From assembly GCA_019634975.1 (NCBI GenBank), contig JAHCAI010000001.1, positions 480,552-544,551 on the forward strand: a DNA stretch of 64,000 nucleotides, given 5' to 3'. Position numbers and translations under genes: made by a program. Shown here piece by piece: positions 34,774-44,673 of this stretch. The notes under the pieces were generated by a model. It worked only from the letters and a program-made list of their open reading frames with translations. It was not told the DNA's origin and searched no databases. The DNA is from Burkholderiales bacterium. Its GTDB lineage: Bacteria; Pseudomonadota; Gammaproteobacteria; Burkholderiales; SG8-41. How positions within the stretch are numbered: position 1 is the first letter of the stretch; each line of letters starts with the position of its first letter.

Positions 34774-35664
34774 TCATTTCCGGAAGTCGGTGTCGGTCAG
34801 CAGGCTGCCGCCGGCGGCCTCGTGATCCGCAGGCGTCAGGCCGCGTTCGATCAGCAGGCCGGGATTGAAGCGGAGCTTTTTCTCCGCTGCGAGTTTGCGC
34901 CCGCGCGCCGCCAGCTCGCCGCGGTTGAGCCGTTCCGGCCGCGGCAGGGCCAGCAGGATGCGGTTGTTGGTGCCGGCGACGCGCAGCACGTAAAGCTCGT
35001 CGAAGCTGTCGCGGTAGGTGCGTACCATCGAGTCGTACGGCGGCCGGGTGGAGACGCTCCACAGGTTGCCGATCACGACGCCGTCGCTGCGCACCGCGCG
35101 CCGCACGGCGGACAGGAATTCGCGGGTTGTCAGGTGGGCGGGCACTGCGTCAGCGCCGAAAGCGTCGAGGAATATCGCGTCGTAGGGCTGCGTGACCGCC
35201 TCGACGAAGCGGCGGCCATCGGCAATGTGGATGCGCATGCGGGCATCCTCGCGAAAGCCGAGCTGGCCGGTGGCCGCCGCCGCGACCTCGGGATTGATGT
35301 CGACGGCATCGATCTCCGAATCGGGGTAATGGTGGCGCAGGAAGGCGGGCAGGGTGCCGCCGCCCAGTCCGATCACCAGAAACCGCCGGGGCTCCGCGCA
35401 CAGGGCGAGTCCGGCAATCGCGGCCGGCAGGTAGGCGAGGCCGAGAAATTCCGGATCGCCGGGCCGGACCAGGCTCTGGCGCACACCGTCGCGGCCGAAG
35501 CGCAGCGCGCGCAGTCCGTCGCCCTCGTCGGTGATGACCACCGTGCCGTAGGCGGAGGGCTTCTCGTAGATCACGTGGCTTGCAGGGTGTGCTGCCGTGG
35601 CCAGCAGCACCCAGGCGAGCGCCAAGGCCTGCAGGCCTTGGCGCCAGGCCGGGAATCGGTTCAT
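34774..35664 (-). CDS. Spermidine-synthase-like protein with an N-terminal signal/anchor segment
   Basis: 296 residues. A Rossmann methyltransferase-like core has the glycine loop VIGLGGGTLPAFL, the acidic end of strand 2 (DAVDINPEV) and IFLDAFGADAVPAHL in place of the aminopropyltransferase DDxD-type loop. An N-terminal hydrophobic stretch ending ATAAHPASH resembles a signal peptide, so the enzyme may face the periplasm, which is odd for a spermidine synthase. No speD is near. It lies between prfB and recJ as a separate unit; substrate uncertain. Confidence 0.75.
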   Translation of the reverse strand: MNRFPAWRQGLQALALAWVLLATAAHPASHVIYEKPSAYGTVVITDEGDGLRALRFGRDGVRQSLVRPGDPEFLGLAYLPAAIAGLALCAEPRRFLVIGLGGGTLPAFLRHHYPDSEIDAVDINPEVAAAATGQLGFREDARMRIHIADGRRFVEAVTQPYDAIFLDAFGADAVPAHLTTREFLSAVRRAVRSDGVVIGNLWSVSTRPPYDSMVRTYRDSFDELYVLRVAGTNNRILLALPRPERLNRGELAARGRKLAAEKKLRFNPGLLIERGLTPADHEAAGGSLLTDTDFRK

Positions 35665-35751
35665 CGCTGTTCTCCTCGCCGCTTGGGTCGCACCGGTGTG
35701 TCCCGGCTTGCTGCGGACCAGTGTAATCGGGCGCCGCCGGCTTGTCTCGCG

Positions 35752-37440
35752 TCAGCCGGCCTGCCAGTGTTCGAGGATCAGCTGCAGGGTGGTGCTGCCG
35801 TTGTAGTGGTTCGCAGCCAGGCGGTAGGTGGCGATCACGGTGCCGGGCAGGGGATCGGCATGGCCGAAGAGCATCGCATCGAAGGCCTGCGCGCCGCGGC
35901 GCAGCCGCAGCTTCAGGTGACGCTCGCCGACGACGCGCTGTGCCGCGACCTCGAAACGGTCGTGGAAGCGCGGTTCGGGGAAGCCCTGCCCCCACACCGC
36001 ATCGCCGAGCGCTGCGGCATTTTCGAGGTTGAGGTCTTCCGCAGGCAGTTTGCCGTCGCTGATCCATTCGCGTTCGAGGTCGGCCGGCGTCAGCAGCTCG
36101 CGGGTGACTGCCTCGAAAGCCTGGCGGAAATCGCCGAAGGCGTGTTCCGGCAGCGAGAGGCCGGCCGCCGCGGCATGGCCGCCGAAGCGAAGGATCAGGC
36201 GCGGGTGGCGCTTCGACACCAGGTCCAGCGCGTCGCGCAGGTGCAGCGCCGGGATCGAGCGGCCGGAGCCTTTCAGTTCGCCGTTGCCGGCGGCGGCAAA
36301 GGCGAAGGTTGGACGGTGGAAACGCTCGCGCAGGCGCGAGGCGAGGATGCCGATCACGCCCTGGTGCCATTGCGGATCGAACAGGCTCAGCGAGTAGCCG
36401 GGCTCGACCTCGTCCAGGGTTGCCAGCGCGGACTCCTGCATGCCGGCCTCGATGTCGCGGCGCTGGCGGTTCAGCTGGTCGAGCTGGCGGGCGATGTCGG
36501 CGGCGCGGATCGTATCGTCGGTGGTCAGGCATTCGATGCCCAGCGACATGTCGGTCAGGCGCCCCGCAGCGTTCAGGCGCGGACCGGCGACGAAGCCGAG
36601 GTCATAGGCGCCGGCGCGGCGGATGTCGCGGCCCGCGGCACTGAACAGCGCGGCGATGCCGGGCTGGGCGCGGCCGGCGCGCATGCGCTGCAGCCCCTGT
36701 TGCACCAGCAGGCGATTGTTGTCGTCGAGCTTGACGACGTCGGCCACGGTGCCCAGCGCGACCAGGTCGAGCAGGGCCGCCAGATTCGGCTCCGGTCTTG
36801 CCGAGAAGGCGCCGCGCCGCCGCAGTTCGGCGCGCAGCGCGAGCATCAGGTAGAACATCACGCCGACGCCGGCGAGGCTCTTGCTGGGGAAGTCGCAGCC
36901 GGGCTGGTTGGGATTGACGATGCACCAGGCATCGGGCAGCGCGTCGCCGGGCAGGTGGTGGTCGGTCACCAGCACCTTCATGCCGAGCCGGTTGGCTTCG
37001 GCGACGCCGTCGATGCTGGCGATGCCGTTGTCCACGGTGATCAGCACATCGGGCTTTTTCTGCGAGGCCGCGAGTTGCACGATCTCCGGCGTCAGGCCGT
37101 AGCCGTATTCGAAGCGGTTGGGCACCAGGTAGTCGACCTCGGCGCCGAACTGGCGCAGGGCACGCAGACCGACCGCGCAGGCCGTGGCGCCGTCGGCGTC
37201 ATAGTCGGCGATGATCAGCAGCCGCCTGCGCGCGGCAATGGCCTCGGCAAGCAGAGCGGCCATGGTTCCGGCGTGGAGCAGCCGTTCCGGCGGAATCAGG
37301 CGTGACAGTCCGGTTTCGAGCTGCGCCGGATCGCCGATGCCGCGCGCGGCATAGATCCGCGCCATGAATGGCGACAGGCCTGCTGCGGCAAGGCGTGCCG
37401 CAGCGTCTTCGTCGACGCGGCGGGTGACGATCGCGTTCAT
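35752..37440 (-). CDS. recJ: Single-strand-specific 5'-3' exonuclease RecJ
   Basis: 562 residues. The DHH phosphoesterase motifs are present: IIADYDADGATA, TVDNGIA and VTDHHLPGDALP, with the DHHA1 region ending in RFGGHAAAAGLSL and an OB-like C-terminus. RecJ resects DNA in recombinational and mismatch repair. Start chosen at ATG 37438-37440, which overlaps the stop of the upstream gene (ATGA), implying coupling; the longer frame extends into that gene. Confidence 0.96.
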   Translation of the reverse strand: MNAIVTRRVDEDAAARLAAAGLSPFMARIYAARGIGDPAQLETGLSRLIPPERLLHAGTMAALLAEAIAARRRLLIIADYDADGATACAVGLRALRQFGAEVDYLVPNRFEYGYGLTPEIVQLAASQKKPDVLITVDNGIASIDGVAEANRLGMKVLVTDHHLPGDALPDAWCIVNPNQPGCDFPSKSLAGVGVMFYLMLALRAELRRRGAFSARPEPNLAALLDLVALGTVADVVKLDDNNRLLVQQGLQRMRAGRAQPGIAALFSAAGRDIRRAGAYDLGFVAGPRLNAAGRLTDMSLGIECLTTDDTIRAADIARQLDQLNRQRRDIEAGMQESALATLDEVEPGYSLSLFDPQWHQGVIGILASRLRERFHRPTFAFAAAGNGELKGSGRSIPALHLRDALDLVSKRHPRLILRFGGHAAAAGLSLPEHAFGDFRQAFEAVTRELLTPADLEREWISDGKLPAEDLNLENAAALGDAVWGQGFPEPRFHDRFEVAAQRVVGERHLKLRLRRGAQAFDAMLFGHADPLPGTVIATYRLAANHYNGSTTLQLILEHWQAG

Positions 37441-38477
37441 GCGCCCGGCGCCGCCGGGACCGGCAGCGGCTGCGGCCGGCGCCAGAATTTCAGCCGGTCC
37501 GCCGGGCGCAACGTGCAGCGCAGGCACAGCCCCGGGCCCGTCGCGACGATCACCAGTTCATCGAGATTGCGGTGGCCGAGGGTGCCGTATAGAGGGGAGA
37601 ACCAGCGCTCGTCGAGTGCCGTCAGTGCGCGCAGCCAGGCATCCGCCCCCTCGTAGCGCAGGCCGAGATGCGCGCGGTTGAGGATCACCAGGTGCTGATC
37701 ATCGGTGCCGGGGCGCTGGCCAAACCACAGGGCGGCGCTGGCGGGCGCGTTCTGGTGCTCGGCGCCGGCCTGCACGGCCAGCGCGATCGCCAGCGGGTCG
37801 TCGCTCCAGATCTGCGAGAAATGGCGCCCGGGAACCGCGGGTTTGCGGCCGGCACCCCACAGCAGCAGGCTGTTCACCGGTGGCAGGCCGCGCGCCTCGC
37901 GGGCCTGGTTGACCGGGTGCTCGTGCAGCAGCATCTGCGCCTCGGTCAGCACGCGGTGCCAGTGGCTGGCCCGTGCTCCGCCCAGCGCGTTGGATGGCAG
38001 CGGCCGGCCGGCGAGTGCGCTGCGCATCGGGGCCGCAAGTCCCGGGCTTTCCTCGAGGCGGAAATACCAGTGCTGCGGATGCGGTGTCAGAAGCTCGAGG
38101 CCTTCCTCCGCGAAGTGCGCGTTGAGGGATGCCGCGAGTGCCGAGGACTCCTGCGTTTCCAGTGGCAGAGCCGGTGCCGCGAGCAGCCGCGTGTGGTTGC
38201 GCTGCAGCTGCAGATGTACCGGGTCGGCGCGCAGCCACCAGCCCGATTCCGCAGGCAGGCCGTCGATTGCGGCAGTCAGCGCCGCCACGGGCCAGTCCTC
38301 GCGCTGTTCGACTTCAAAAGCCTGGCACAGCCATATCTCGGAATCGATCTCGGGGAAATGTTCGACTTCCCCGCGGCCCAGCATGCGTTCGAGCGCGGGT
38401 GCCGGGGCACTGCCGGCGATCAGTGCTTCGGCGCCGGGCGGCGGCAGCAGGTCGGGTATGAACAGGGTGAGATGCAC
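37437..38477 (-). CDS. RpfE-like / cofactor-independent phosphoglycerate mutase-like protein next to recJ
   Basis: 346 residues from GTG 38475-38477 (HLTLFIPDLLPPPGAEALIA); an upstream ATG would add 15 residues that look unlike the family. The protein resembles the conserved recJ neighbour called RpfE or regulatory protein in beta- and gammaproteobacteria, with an alkaline-phosphatase-like core hinted at by ALGGARASHWHRVLTEAQML and NSLLLWGAGR. I see no clear metal site, so activity is doubtful. Biochemical role unknown. Stop overlaps the recJ start. Confidence 0.7.
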   Translation of the reverse strand: MHLTLFIPDLLPPPGAEALIAGSAPAPALERMLGRGEVEHFPEIDSEIWLCQAFEVEQREDWPVAALTAAIDGLPAESGWWLRADPVHLQLQRNHTRLLAAPALPLETQESSALAASLNAHFAEEGLELLTPHPQHWYFRLEESPGLAAPMRSALAGRPLPSNALGGARASHWHRVLTEAQMLLHEHPVNQAREARGLPPVNSLLLWGAGRKPAVPGRHFSQIWSDDPLAIALAVQAGAEHQNAPASAALWFGQRPGTDDQHLVILNRAHLGLRYEGADAWLRALTALDERWFSPLYGTLGHRNLDELVIVATGPGLCLRCTLRPADRLKFWRRPQPLPVPAAPGA

Positions 38478-38621
38478 GATGATGCTCTTGTTGCAGGACA
38501 CTCGTTCAAGGGAGCGTCTCAAGGTAACGTCCCGGGGGAACGCGGGTAACGTGGCGAGTCTAGCATGTGCGTCGCGCCATGCGTTTGTGGCACACTGCGT
38601 CTTTCGTTTTTTCCGCGCCCC

Positions 38622-39866
38622 GTGAACTCCTTTCCGTTATTTGTCGGCCTGCGGTACACGCGCTCGCGCCAGCGCACGAAGTTCATATCGGTGATCTCGC
38701 TGATATCCGTGGTCGGCATCGCGCTCGGCATGACGGTGTTGATCACCGTGCTCTCGGTGTTCAACGGCTTCCAGCGCGAGGTGCGCACGCGCATGCTGAG
38801 CGCAGTCGCGCATGTCCAGGTCACCGGCCTCGGCGAGTCGTTGCGCGATTGGCAGTCGGTGGCTGATGCTGCCCTGAAACATCGGCATGTGGTGGCCGCC
38901 GCGCCCTATGTCTCGGCACAGGGCCTGCTGACCAGCGGCGGCAAGGTGCGCGGCGCGCTGCTGCGCGGCATCGATCCCGCGGCCGAGGACAAGGTCAGCG
39001 AGATCGGCGCGCACATGCGTTTCGGTACGCTGGGATCCCTGCGCTCCGGGGAGTACAACGTCGTGCTGGGTGCACCGTTGGCGCGCGCGCTGGATGTCAC
39101 GGTCGGCGAGCGCGTGGTGCTGGTCGCGCCGCAGGGGCAGGTGACGCCGGCCGGCATCCTGCCCCGGCTGCGCCAGTTCACGGTGACCGGCACCTTCGAG
39201 GTGGGCCATTACGAGATCGACTCCGGACTTGCCGTGGTGCACATCGAGGATGCGCAGCGTCTGTACCGCCTCGAGGGCGGCGTCTCGGGCGTGCGCCTGC
39301 GTCTCGATGACCTGTTCCTTGCCCGCCAGGTTGCGCGCGAGCTGCTGGAGGTGCTGCCGCCGGAGGTATCGGTCAGCGACTGGTCGCGTTTCAACGCCAC
39401 CTATTTCCGCGCGGTGGAACTGGAGAAGCGCATGATGTCGCTGCTGCTGTTTTTCATCATCGCGATCGCCGCCTTCAACATGGTTTCCAGCCTTTACATG
39501 ATGGTGCGCGAGAAGCAGGCCGACATCGCGATCCTGCGTACGATGGGCGCCTCGCCCGGCGAGGTGATGCGGATTTTCATGGTGCAGGGCACGCTGATCG
39601 GCGCCATCGGCGTCGGTTGCGGCATCGTCTTCGGCATCCTCGGCGCCCTCAATGTCGACAGCATCATCGGCTTCATCGAGCAGGTGTTCCGCGTCAAGTT
39701 CATGCCCCAGGATGTCTACCAGATCGCCGACCTGCCCTCGGAATTGCAGGCAGGCGATGTGGTGATGACGGCGGTGGTAGCCTTCGTGCTGTCGGTGCTG
39801 GCGACGATCTATCCGAGCTGGCGGGCTTCCAAAGTCAATCCGGCCGAGGCCCTGCGCTATGAGTGA
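38622..39866 (+). CDS. lolC: LolC/LolE-type lipoprotein-releasing permease
   Basis: 414 residues. The start is GTG 38622, giving [20 protein letters not shown], the usual LolC/E N-terminus before the first membrane helix; the upstream ATG adds 19 unlikely residues. One membrane helix, a large periplasmic domain (about 50-265) and three further helices match the family. With LolD it extracts lipoproteins from the inner membrane for LolA. The stop overlaps the lolD start by 8 bases. Confidence 0.95.
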   Translation: MNSFPLFVGLRYTRSRQRTKFISVISLISVVGIALGMTVLITVLSVFNGFQREVRTRMLSAVAHVQVTGLGESLRDWQSVADAALKHRHVVAAAPYVSAQGLLTSGGKVRGALLRGIDPAAEDKVSEIGAHMRFGTLGSLRSGEYNVVLGAPLARALDVTVGERVVLVAPQGQVTPAGILPRLRQFTVTGTFEVGHYEIDSGLAVVHIEDAQRLYRLEGGVSGVRLRLDDLFLARQVARELLEVLPPEVSVSDWSRFNATYFRAVELEKRMMSLLLFFIIAIAAFNMVSSLYMMVREKQADIAILRTMGASPGEVMRIFMVQGTLIGAIGVGCGIVFGILGALNVDSIIGFIEQVFRVKFMPQDVYQIADLPSELQAGDVVMTAVVAFVLSVLATIYPSWRASKVNPAEALRYE

Positions 39867-40569
39867 GCATGCCGCGCCTGTCCCGGTGATTTCCTGCAAG
39901 GGCCTGCGCAAGGCCTATCGCGAGGGCGCCGATGCGGTGCCGGTGCTGCTCGGCATCGACCTGGAGGTGATGCCCGGCGAGCGCATTGCCATCGTCGGCG
40001 CTTCCGGTTCCGGCAAAAGCACGCTGTTGCACCTGCTCGGCGGACTGGATGTGCCGAGCGGGGGCGAGGTGAGCATCCTCGGCGAGGCGCTTTCGGGGCA
40101 GGGCGAAAATCGCCGTGGCGAGGTGCGCAACCGCACGCTGGGGTTTGTCTACCAGTTCCACCACCTGCTGCCCGAGTTCAGTGCCGAGGAAAACGTCGCG
40201 ATGCCGCTGATCATCCGCCGCGAGCCGCGGGCAGAGGCGCTGGTGGCGGCGAGAAAGATGCTGGAGGCAGTGGGCATGGGGCATCGCCTGGCACATGTGC
40301 CGGGGGAACTGTCCGGGGGGGAACGCCAGCGCGTGGCGCTGGCGCGCGCTCTGGTGACGCAGCCCGCCTGCGTGCTTGCCGATGAGCCGACCGGCAACCT
40401 CGACCGCGTGACGGCGGAGGCGGTATTCGACCTGATGCTGCGGCTCAACCGCGACCTCAACACCAGTTTCGTCATTGTCACCCACGATCCGCGCATTGCG
40501 GATCGCGCCGACCGCATCCTCGAACTGGTCGATGGTCAGCTGAAACACAGGGGCAGCAACGGCCATTAA
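39859..40569 (+). CDS. lolD: LolD lipoprotein-releasing ABC ATPase
   Basis: 236 residues. Walker [11 protein letters not shown]-loop [16 protein letters not shown] (the LolD form), signature [15 protein letters not shown], Walker [12 protein letters not shown] and the H-loop IVTHD. It powers LolC/E. Only one permease gene is seen here, so the complex may be built from a homodimer, as in many non-enteric proteobacteria. Confidence 0.96.
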   Translation: MSEHAAPVPVISCKGLRKAYREGADAVPVLLGIDLEVMPGERIAIVGASGSGKSTLLHLLGGLDVPSGGEVSILGEALSGQGENRRGEVRNRTLGFVYQFHHLLPEFSAEENVAMPLIIRREPRAEALVAARKMLEAVGMGHRLAHVPGELSGGERQRVALARALVTQPACVLADEPTGNLDRVTAEAVFDLMLRLNRDLNTSFVIVTHDPRIADRADRILELVDGQLKHRGSNGH

Positions 40570-40651
40570 CAGGATGGGCAGGATGTGCAGGATAAACCCG
40601 GATTCCCGGCAAACACCTGCCTTTGGATCCTGTATATCCTGCCCATCCTGT
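40569..40651. repeat. Long inverted repeat of CAGGAT-rich units, probable bidirectional terminator
   Basis: Arms of 25 bases at 40569-40593 and 40627-40651 match at 23 positions when one is inverted. Each arm holds three CAGGAT-like units at near-regular spacing (ACAGGATGGGCAGGATG in the left arm). It overlaps the lolD stop and lies between converging genes. No long T-run follows. Confidence 0.65.
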
Positions 40652-40665
40652 AAATTCGATCTGCT

Positions 40666-41019
40666 TTATCGCCCGACAACCTGCATGATGCCGGCGTGCA
40701 GCGCTTCGCGGTAAAGCCCTTCATCACCCAGCATCTGCTGCATCAGGAAACTCGGCGCGCCGCGTTTGATCATCCGCGGCACGATGATGCCCAGCGCGAT
40801 CACCAGCAAGCCGGTCCAGATCCAGCCGATCAATGCCAGCGCCACACCGATGCCGAGCACCGGCATCATGAACAGCGGCAGCAGCAGCCGCGCGCTGAGG
40901 AATTTCGCGGCGGCCTGCGGATCGAAATTGACGACGATGCGGCCTTCGCCATAGGCCTGCACGAACTCGCGATGGGTCAGTGTCAGCGGCGGGGATTGTG
41001 GTGTGCTGTCCGAAGGCAT
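40666..41019 (-). CDS. Small membrane protein of unknown function
   Basis: 117 residues. A soluble N-terminus (LTLTHREFVQAYGEGRIVVN) is followed by a hydrophobic stretch of about 50 residues, probably two membrane helices joined by a tight turn, and an amphipathic tail (FLMQQMLGDEGLYREALHAG). I do not recognise the family. It starts beside an A+T-rich IHF-like island and faces lolD across the long inverted repeat. Confidence 0.6.
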   Translation of the reverse strand: MPSDSTPQSPPLTLTHREFVQAYGEGRIVVNFDPQAAAKFLSARLLLPLFMMPVLGIGVALALIGWIWTGLLVIALGIIVPRMIKRGAPSFLMQQMLGDEGLYREALHAGIMQVVGR

Positions 41020-41023
41020 TATA

Positions 41024-41036
41024 TAAATATTTGATT
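41024..41036 (-). promoter_or_regulatory. IHF-like site upstream of the 117-residue membrane protein gene
   Basis: AATCAAATATTTA on the minus strand, a full match to WATCAANNNNTTR, flanked by A/T runs and lying 5 bases from the start codon at 41019. At that distance it overlaps the ribosome-binding region, so a regulatory role is uncertain. Confidence 0.35.
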
Positions 41037-41048
41037 TTGTTGATTTTT

Positions 41049-41675
41049 TTAGTATTCAACGGGTATCGGGTCGAGGCTGCGCCAGAGATACCAGGTGGCG
41101 ACCGAACGCCAGGGTGACCACAGTTTTCCGAGCGCGGCGATGCGCCGCTCCGACAGCGGGCGTCCCTTGTTGTAGTACCGTTGCATCGCGCGGCGCAGGC
41201 CGAGATCGCCGAGCGGGAACACGTCGGGCCGCGTCAGGTGGAACATCAGGAACATCTCCGCGGTCCAGCGGCCGATGCCCTTGACCTGCGTGAGGTCGGC
41301 AATCAGTGTCTCGTCGTCCATCTCCCGCCAGCGCGCGACATCGAGGGCGCCGGCCGCAAAACGTTCCGACAGGTCGCGCAGGTATTTCACTTTTTGTCCC
41401 GACAGGCCGCAGCCGCGCAGCCGCTCTTCGGACAGTTCCAGCACGCACTGCGGACGCAGATCCCCGACCGCGGCGGCGAAGCGTTTCCACACGCTTTGCG
41501 CGGCCTTCACCGAAATCTGCTGGCCGATGATCGAGCGCGCGAGCGTCTGGAAGGCATCGCCGCGGCTGGCCATGGTCAATCCCTGGTAGCGCACGATCAG
41601 TCCGCCCATCACCGGATCGGCTGCGCCGAGCTCGCGGGTGGCGCGTTTCCAGTAGGGGGGCGTCCTGATGCTCAT
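41049..41675 (-). CDS. DNA-3-methyladenine glycosylase II (AlkA-type, HhH-GPD)
   Basis: 208 residues. ARSIIGQQISVKAAQSVWKR starts the HhH-GPD domain; LTQVKGIGRWTAEMFLMFHL is the helix-hairpin-helix with GPD, and the catalytic Asp is in VFPLGDLGLRRAM. It lacks the N-terminal beta domain of E. coli AlkA, like the shorter Mag1-type enzymes. It removes alkylated bases to start base-excision repair. Start at ATG 41673-41675 overlaps the stop of the upstream DUF2062 gene. Confidence 0.9.
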   Translation of the reverse strand: MSIRTPPYWKRATRELGAADPVMGGLIVRYQGLTMASRGDAFQTLARSIIGQQISVKAAQSVWKRFAAAVGDLRPQCVLELSEERLRGCGLSGQKVKYLRDLSERFAAGALDVARWREMDDETLIADLTQVKGIGRWTAEMFLMFHLTRPDVFPLGDLGLRRAMQRYYNKGRPLSERRIAALGKLWSPWRSVATWYLWRSLDPIPVEY

Positions 41676-42223
41676 TGCTCGCGGCGCTGCTGCATCCGGT
41701 TGCGCCAGGACAGGCGCACATGGATTTTCCATGCGGTGTCGACAATCAGGTAACCCGCGGCGGCCAGCGTGATCCCCAGCAGCGGCAGGCCGACCGCGAG
41801 CGGCTTGCCCATAGAGACCATCCAGTCGAGCAGCGCCGGGATCCAGCTCGTCAGCGTATGGCCTTCCATGCTGAAGGTTGCGGGCATCGCGCCGCCGTTT
41901 TCGGACAGCGTCACCAGCGCGCCGTAACGGTAGGCCAGGTAATACAGCGGCACTATGGTGAGCGGGTTCGTGTAGAGCGTCACCAGGGCCGCGACCGGCA
42001 GGTTGACGCGGAACAGGATCGACAGGATCACGCCGCTGAGGATCTGCAGCGGGCCCGGCACCAGCCCGGCAAACAGGCCGACCGCGACGCCGCCGGCAAC
42101 CGACCGCCGGTGCAGGTGCCACAGGTTGTGATGCTTCAGCCACGGCCCGAAACGCGCGACCCAGCGGTTGCCGGTGATCGATTCGTGCGAGGGCAGGTAT
42201 TTGCGGAAATATTTTCGCGGCAT
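41672..42223 (-). CDS. DUF2062 membrane protein
   Basis: 183 residues. WHLHRRSVAGGVAVGLFAGL followed by VPGPLQILSG and the YTNPLTIVPLYY segment are the DUF2062 core, with about four membrane segments. Function unknown. Its stop overlaps the start of the glycosylase gene. It is divergent from comEC with a 56-base gap, so both promoters are compact. Confidence 0.85.
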   Translation of the reverse strand: MPRKYFRKYLPSHESITGNRWVARFGPWLKHHNLWHLHRRSVAGGVAVGLFAGLVPGPLQILSGVILSILFRVNLPVAALVTLYTNPLTIVPLYYLAYRYGALVTLSENGGAMPATFSMEGHTLTSWIPALLDWMVSMGKPLAVGLPLLGITLAAAGYLIVDTAWKIHVRLSWRNRMQQRREQ

Positions 42224-42279
42224 GGCTTGCCTGGGGGTGGTCGCGGTCAGCGCGGCAGTTTGCGCCGCGTTAGGTAGCG

Positions 42280-44673
42280 ATGGTTGCGCATATTACCGCT
42301 TTCGCCGCCGGCGTCTGGTTATTGCAGCAGCAGGCCCGGTTGCCGCCGCTGGATTGGGGCTGGCTGCTGCCGCCAGCCCTGCTGCTCGCGGCCCTGCTGC
42401 GCGGTGGCGGATGGCGTTCCGCACCGCGCTCGGCGGTCACGCTGGCCTGTGCCGCAGCGGCAGGGTTTCTGTGGGCTGCCGCCTGGGCCCACTGGCGTCT
42501 CGCCGATCATCTGCTTCCGGAATGGGAATCGCGCGACATCGTGGTTACCGGCGTCGTCGCCGGCCTGCCGCAGCCCTATGACCGCAGCGTCCGATTCGAG
42601 TTCGACGTCGAGCAGGTGCAGACGCCGGGGGCGCGTGTTCCGGGGCGCATCGTGCTGTCGTGGTGGGGTCGGGGCCTGCCCGGCGGCGGGATGCAGCTGC
42701 CCGAGGTTCATGCCGGAGAGCGCTGGCAGCTGACGGTGCGTCTGAAGCGCCCGCATGGCCTGGCCAATCCCCATGGATTCGACTACGAGGCCTGGCTGCT
42801 CGAACGCGGCATCCGCGCCACCGGCTACGTTCGGCCCAAAAGCCAGCCGCGGCGCCTTGATGCCGCGGCCGCCGGCTTCACTTACCGTGTCGAGGCCCTG
42901 CGCGAGAGGCTGCGCGGGCGGATCCGCGCCGCGCTTGGTGACGCGCCCGCCGCCGGTGTCATCGCCGCGCTGGCAATGGGCGACCAGCGCGCGATTCCTC
43001 CCGAGCAGTGGCAAACCTTCACGCGCACCGGCGTCAATCATTTGATGTCGATTTCGGGTCTGCATGTGACCATGCTGTCCGGACTGGCTTTCGCGCTGGC
43101 GAACCTGCTGTGGCGGCGCAGCGCGCGCCTGACACTGGCGCTGCCTGCGGTAAAGGCGGCCTCGGTCATCGGCTTCGCCGTCGCACTGGTTTATGCCCTG
43201 CTCGCGGGTTTCGCGGTGCCGGCCCAGCGCACGGTGTTCATGCTCGCGGTCGTCGCTGCTGCACTGTGGTCGGGGCGCATCACCGCGGCCGGGCCGGTGC
43301 TGGCGCTGGCCCTGTTCGCGGTGCTGGTGATGGATCCCTGGGCGGTTCATGCACCGGGCTTCTGGCTGTCCTTCGGCGCGGTGGCGGTGATCATGTGGGT
43401 GTCGGTCGACCGCCTGCGCCAGCCGCACTGGCTCCTCACCTGGGGTCGGGTGCAGTGGGCGGTGACGCTGGCGCTGATCCCGCCGCTGCTGGCGATGTTC
43501 CAGCAGGTATCGCTGGTCTCGCCGCTGGCGAATGCGCTGGCGATCCCGCTGGTGAGTTTTGTCGTGGTGCCGCCGGCACTGGCGGGGATGCTGCTGCCGG
43601 TGGATGCGCCGCTGCATTTCGCGCAATGGGTCATGGCCGGATGCCTGCTGGCCCTCGAATGGCTGGGGCAGTGGCCTGAAGCGGCCTGGCAGCAGCACGC
43701 GCCGCCGGCTTGGACGGTGATCGCCGCTCTGGCCGGCACGGTGTGGCTGCTGCTGCCGCGCGGATTCCCGTCACGCTGGATCGGCGCGCTTGCTTTCCTG
43801 CCGATGTTACTCATCGCGCCTGCACCGCCCTCTGAGGGCGCGCTGCGGCTGACCGTGCTCGATGTCGGACAGGGTCTCGCGGTGGTCGCGCAGACGCGCA
43901 ACCATGCGCTGTTGTTCGATGCCGGCCCGGCTTTCGGTCCGGGCGCCGACAGCGGCAGCCGCGTGATTGTGCCCTTTCTGCGCGCGGCGGGTGTGCGCCG
44001 GCTGGACATGCTGGTGATAAGCCATGATGACGCCGACCACACCGGCGGCGCGCTGTCGGTTCTGCAGGCAGTGCCGGTGGATGTCCTGCTCACTTCATTG
44101 CCCGATCTCGACCCGCTGCTGCTGATGGGGCCCGAGGAGCGGCGTTGCGTGGCGGGACAGGCCTGGGACTGGGATGGCGTGGTTTTCGAAATGCTGCACC
44201 CCGATGCGACGGCGCGCGGTGCGGAAAAACTGAAGGACAACGAACGCAGCTGCGTGCTGAAGATCACGGCTGCGGCCGGCAGTGTGCTGATTCCCGCCGA
44301 CATCGAACGCCGCGGCGAGGAGAAGCTGCTGTCGACGATGCCGGAAAAGCTCAAGGCGGAGGTGCTGGTGGCGCCGCACCAGGGCAGCCGCACGTCCTCG
44401 TCACAGGCTTTCGTCGAAGCCGTCGCGCCGCGGCTGGTGATATTTCCCGTGGGTTACCGCAATCCTTTCCGTCATCCGCATCCGGAGGTTGTCGCGCGTT
44501 ATGCGGCTCTGGGCAGCGTGATGCTCAGAACCGACGAGGGAGGCGCGATATCGCTGGAGCTGCAACCCGGAGAACCGCTCAGCGTGGCCCGGCATCGGGA
44601 TCGCCACCTGCGGTACTGGCAGGCGCCGAGAACGGGCGGGGCGCTGGAGCCGCTGTTTCCGGCCGCCTTGTAA
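42280..44673 (+). CDS. comEC: ComEC/Rec2-type DNA internalisation protein
   Basis: 797 residues. The N-terminal part has an OB-like periplasmic region (about 70-200; AGERWQLTVRLKRPHGLANP), then the competence domain with many membrane helices (about 230-500; GVNHLMSISGLHVTMLSGLA), and a C-terminal metallo-beta-lactamase domain (about 530-760; LDVGQGLAVV, ISHDDADHTGG). It forms the channel for single-stranded DNA during natural transformation. Intact, so the strain may be competent if the pilus genes are elsewhere. Confidence 0.95.
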   Translation: MVAHITAFAAGVWLLQQQARLPPLDWGWLLPPALLLAALLRGGGWRSAPRSAVTLACAAAAGFLWAAAWAHWRLADHLLPEWESRDIVVTGVVAGLPQPYDRSVRFEFDVEQVQTPGARVPGRIVLSWWGRGLPGGGMQLPEVHAGERWQLTVRLKRPHGLANPHGFDYEAWLLERGIRATGYVRPKSQPRRLDAAAAGFTYRVEALRERLRGRIRAALGDAPAAGVIAALAMGDQRAIPPEQWQTFTRTGVNHLMSISGLHVTMLSGLAFALANLLWRRSARLTLALPAVKAASVIGFAVALVYALLAGFAVPAQRTVFMLAVVAAALWSGRITAAGPVLALALFAVLVMDPWAVHAPGFWLSFGAVAVIMWVSVDRLRQPHWLLTWGRVQWAVTLALIPPLLAMFQQVSLVSPLANALAIPLVSFVVVPPALAGMLLPVDAPLHFAQWVMAGCLLALEWLGQWPEAAWQQHAPPAWTVIAALAGTVWLLLPRGFPSRWIGALAFLPMLLIAPAPPSEGALRLTVLDVGQGLAVVAQTRNHALLFDAGPAFGPGADSGSRVIVPFLRAAGVRRLDMLVISHDDADHTGGALSVLQAVPVDVLLTSLPDLDPLLLMGPEERRCVAGQAWDWDGVVFEMLHPDATARGAEKLKDNERSCVLKITAAAGSVLIPADIERRGEEKLLSTMPEKLKAEVLVAPHQGSRTSSSQAFVEAVAPRLVIFPVGYRNPFRHPHPEVVARYAALGSVMLRTDEGGAISLELQPGEPLSVARHRDRHLRYWQAPRTGGALEPLFPAAL

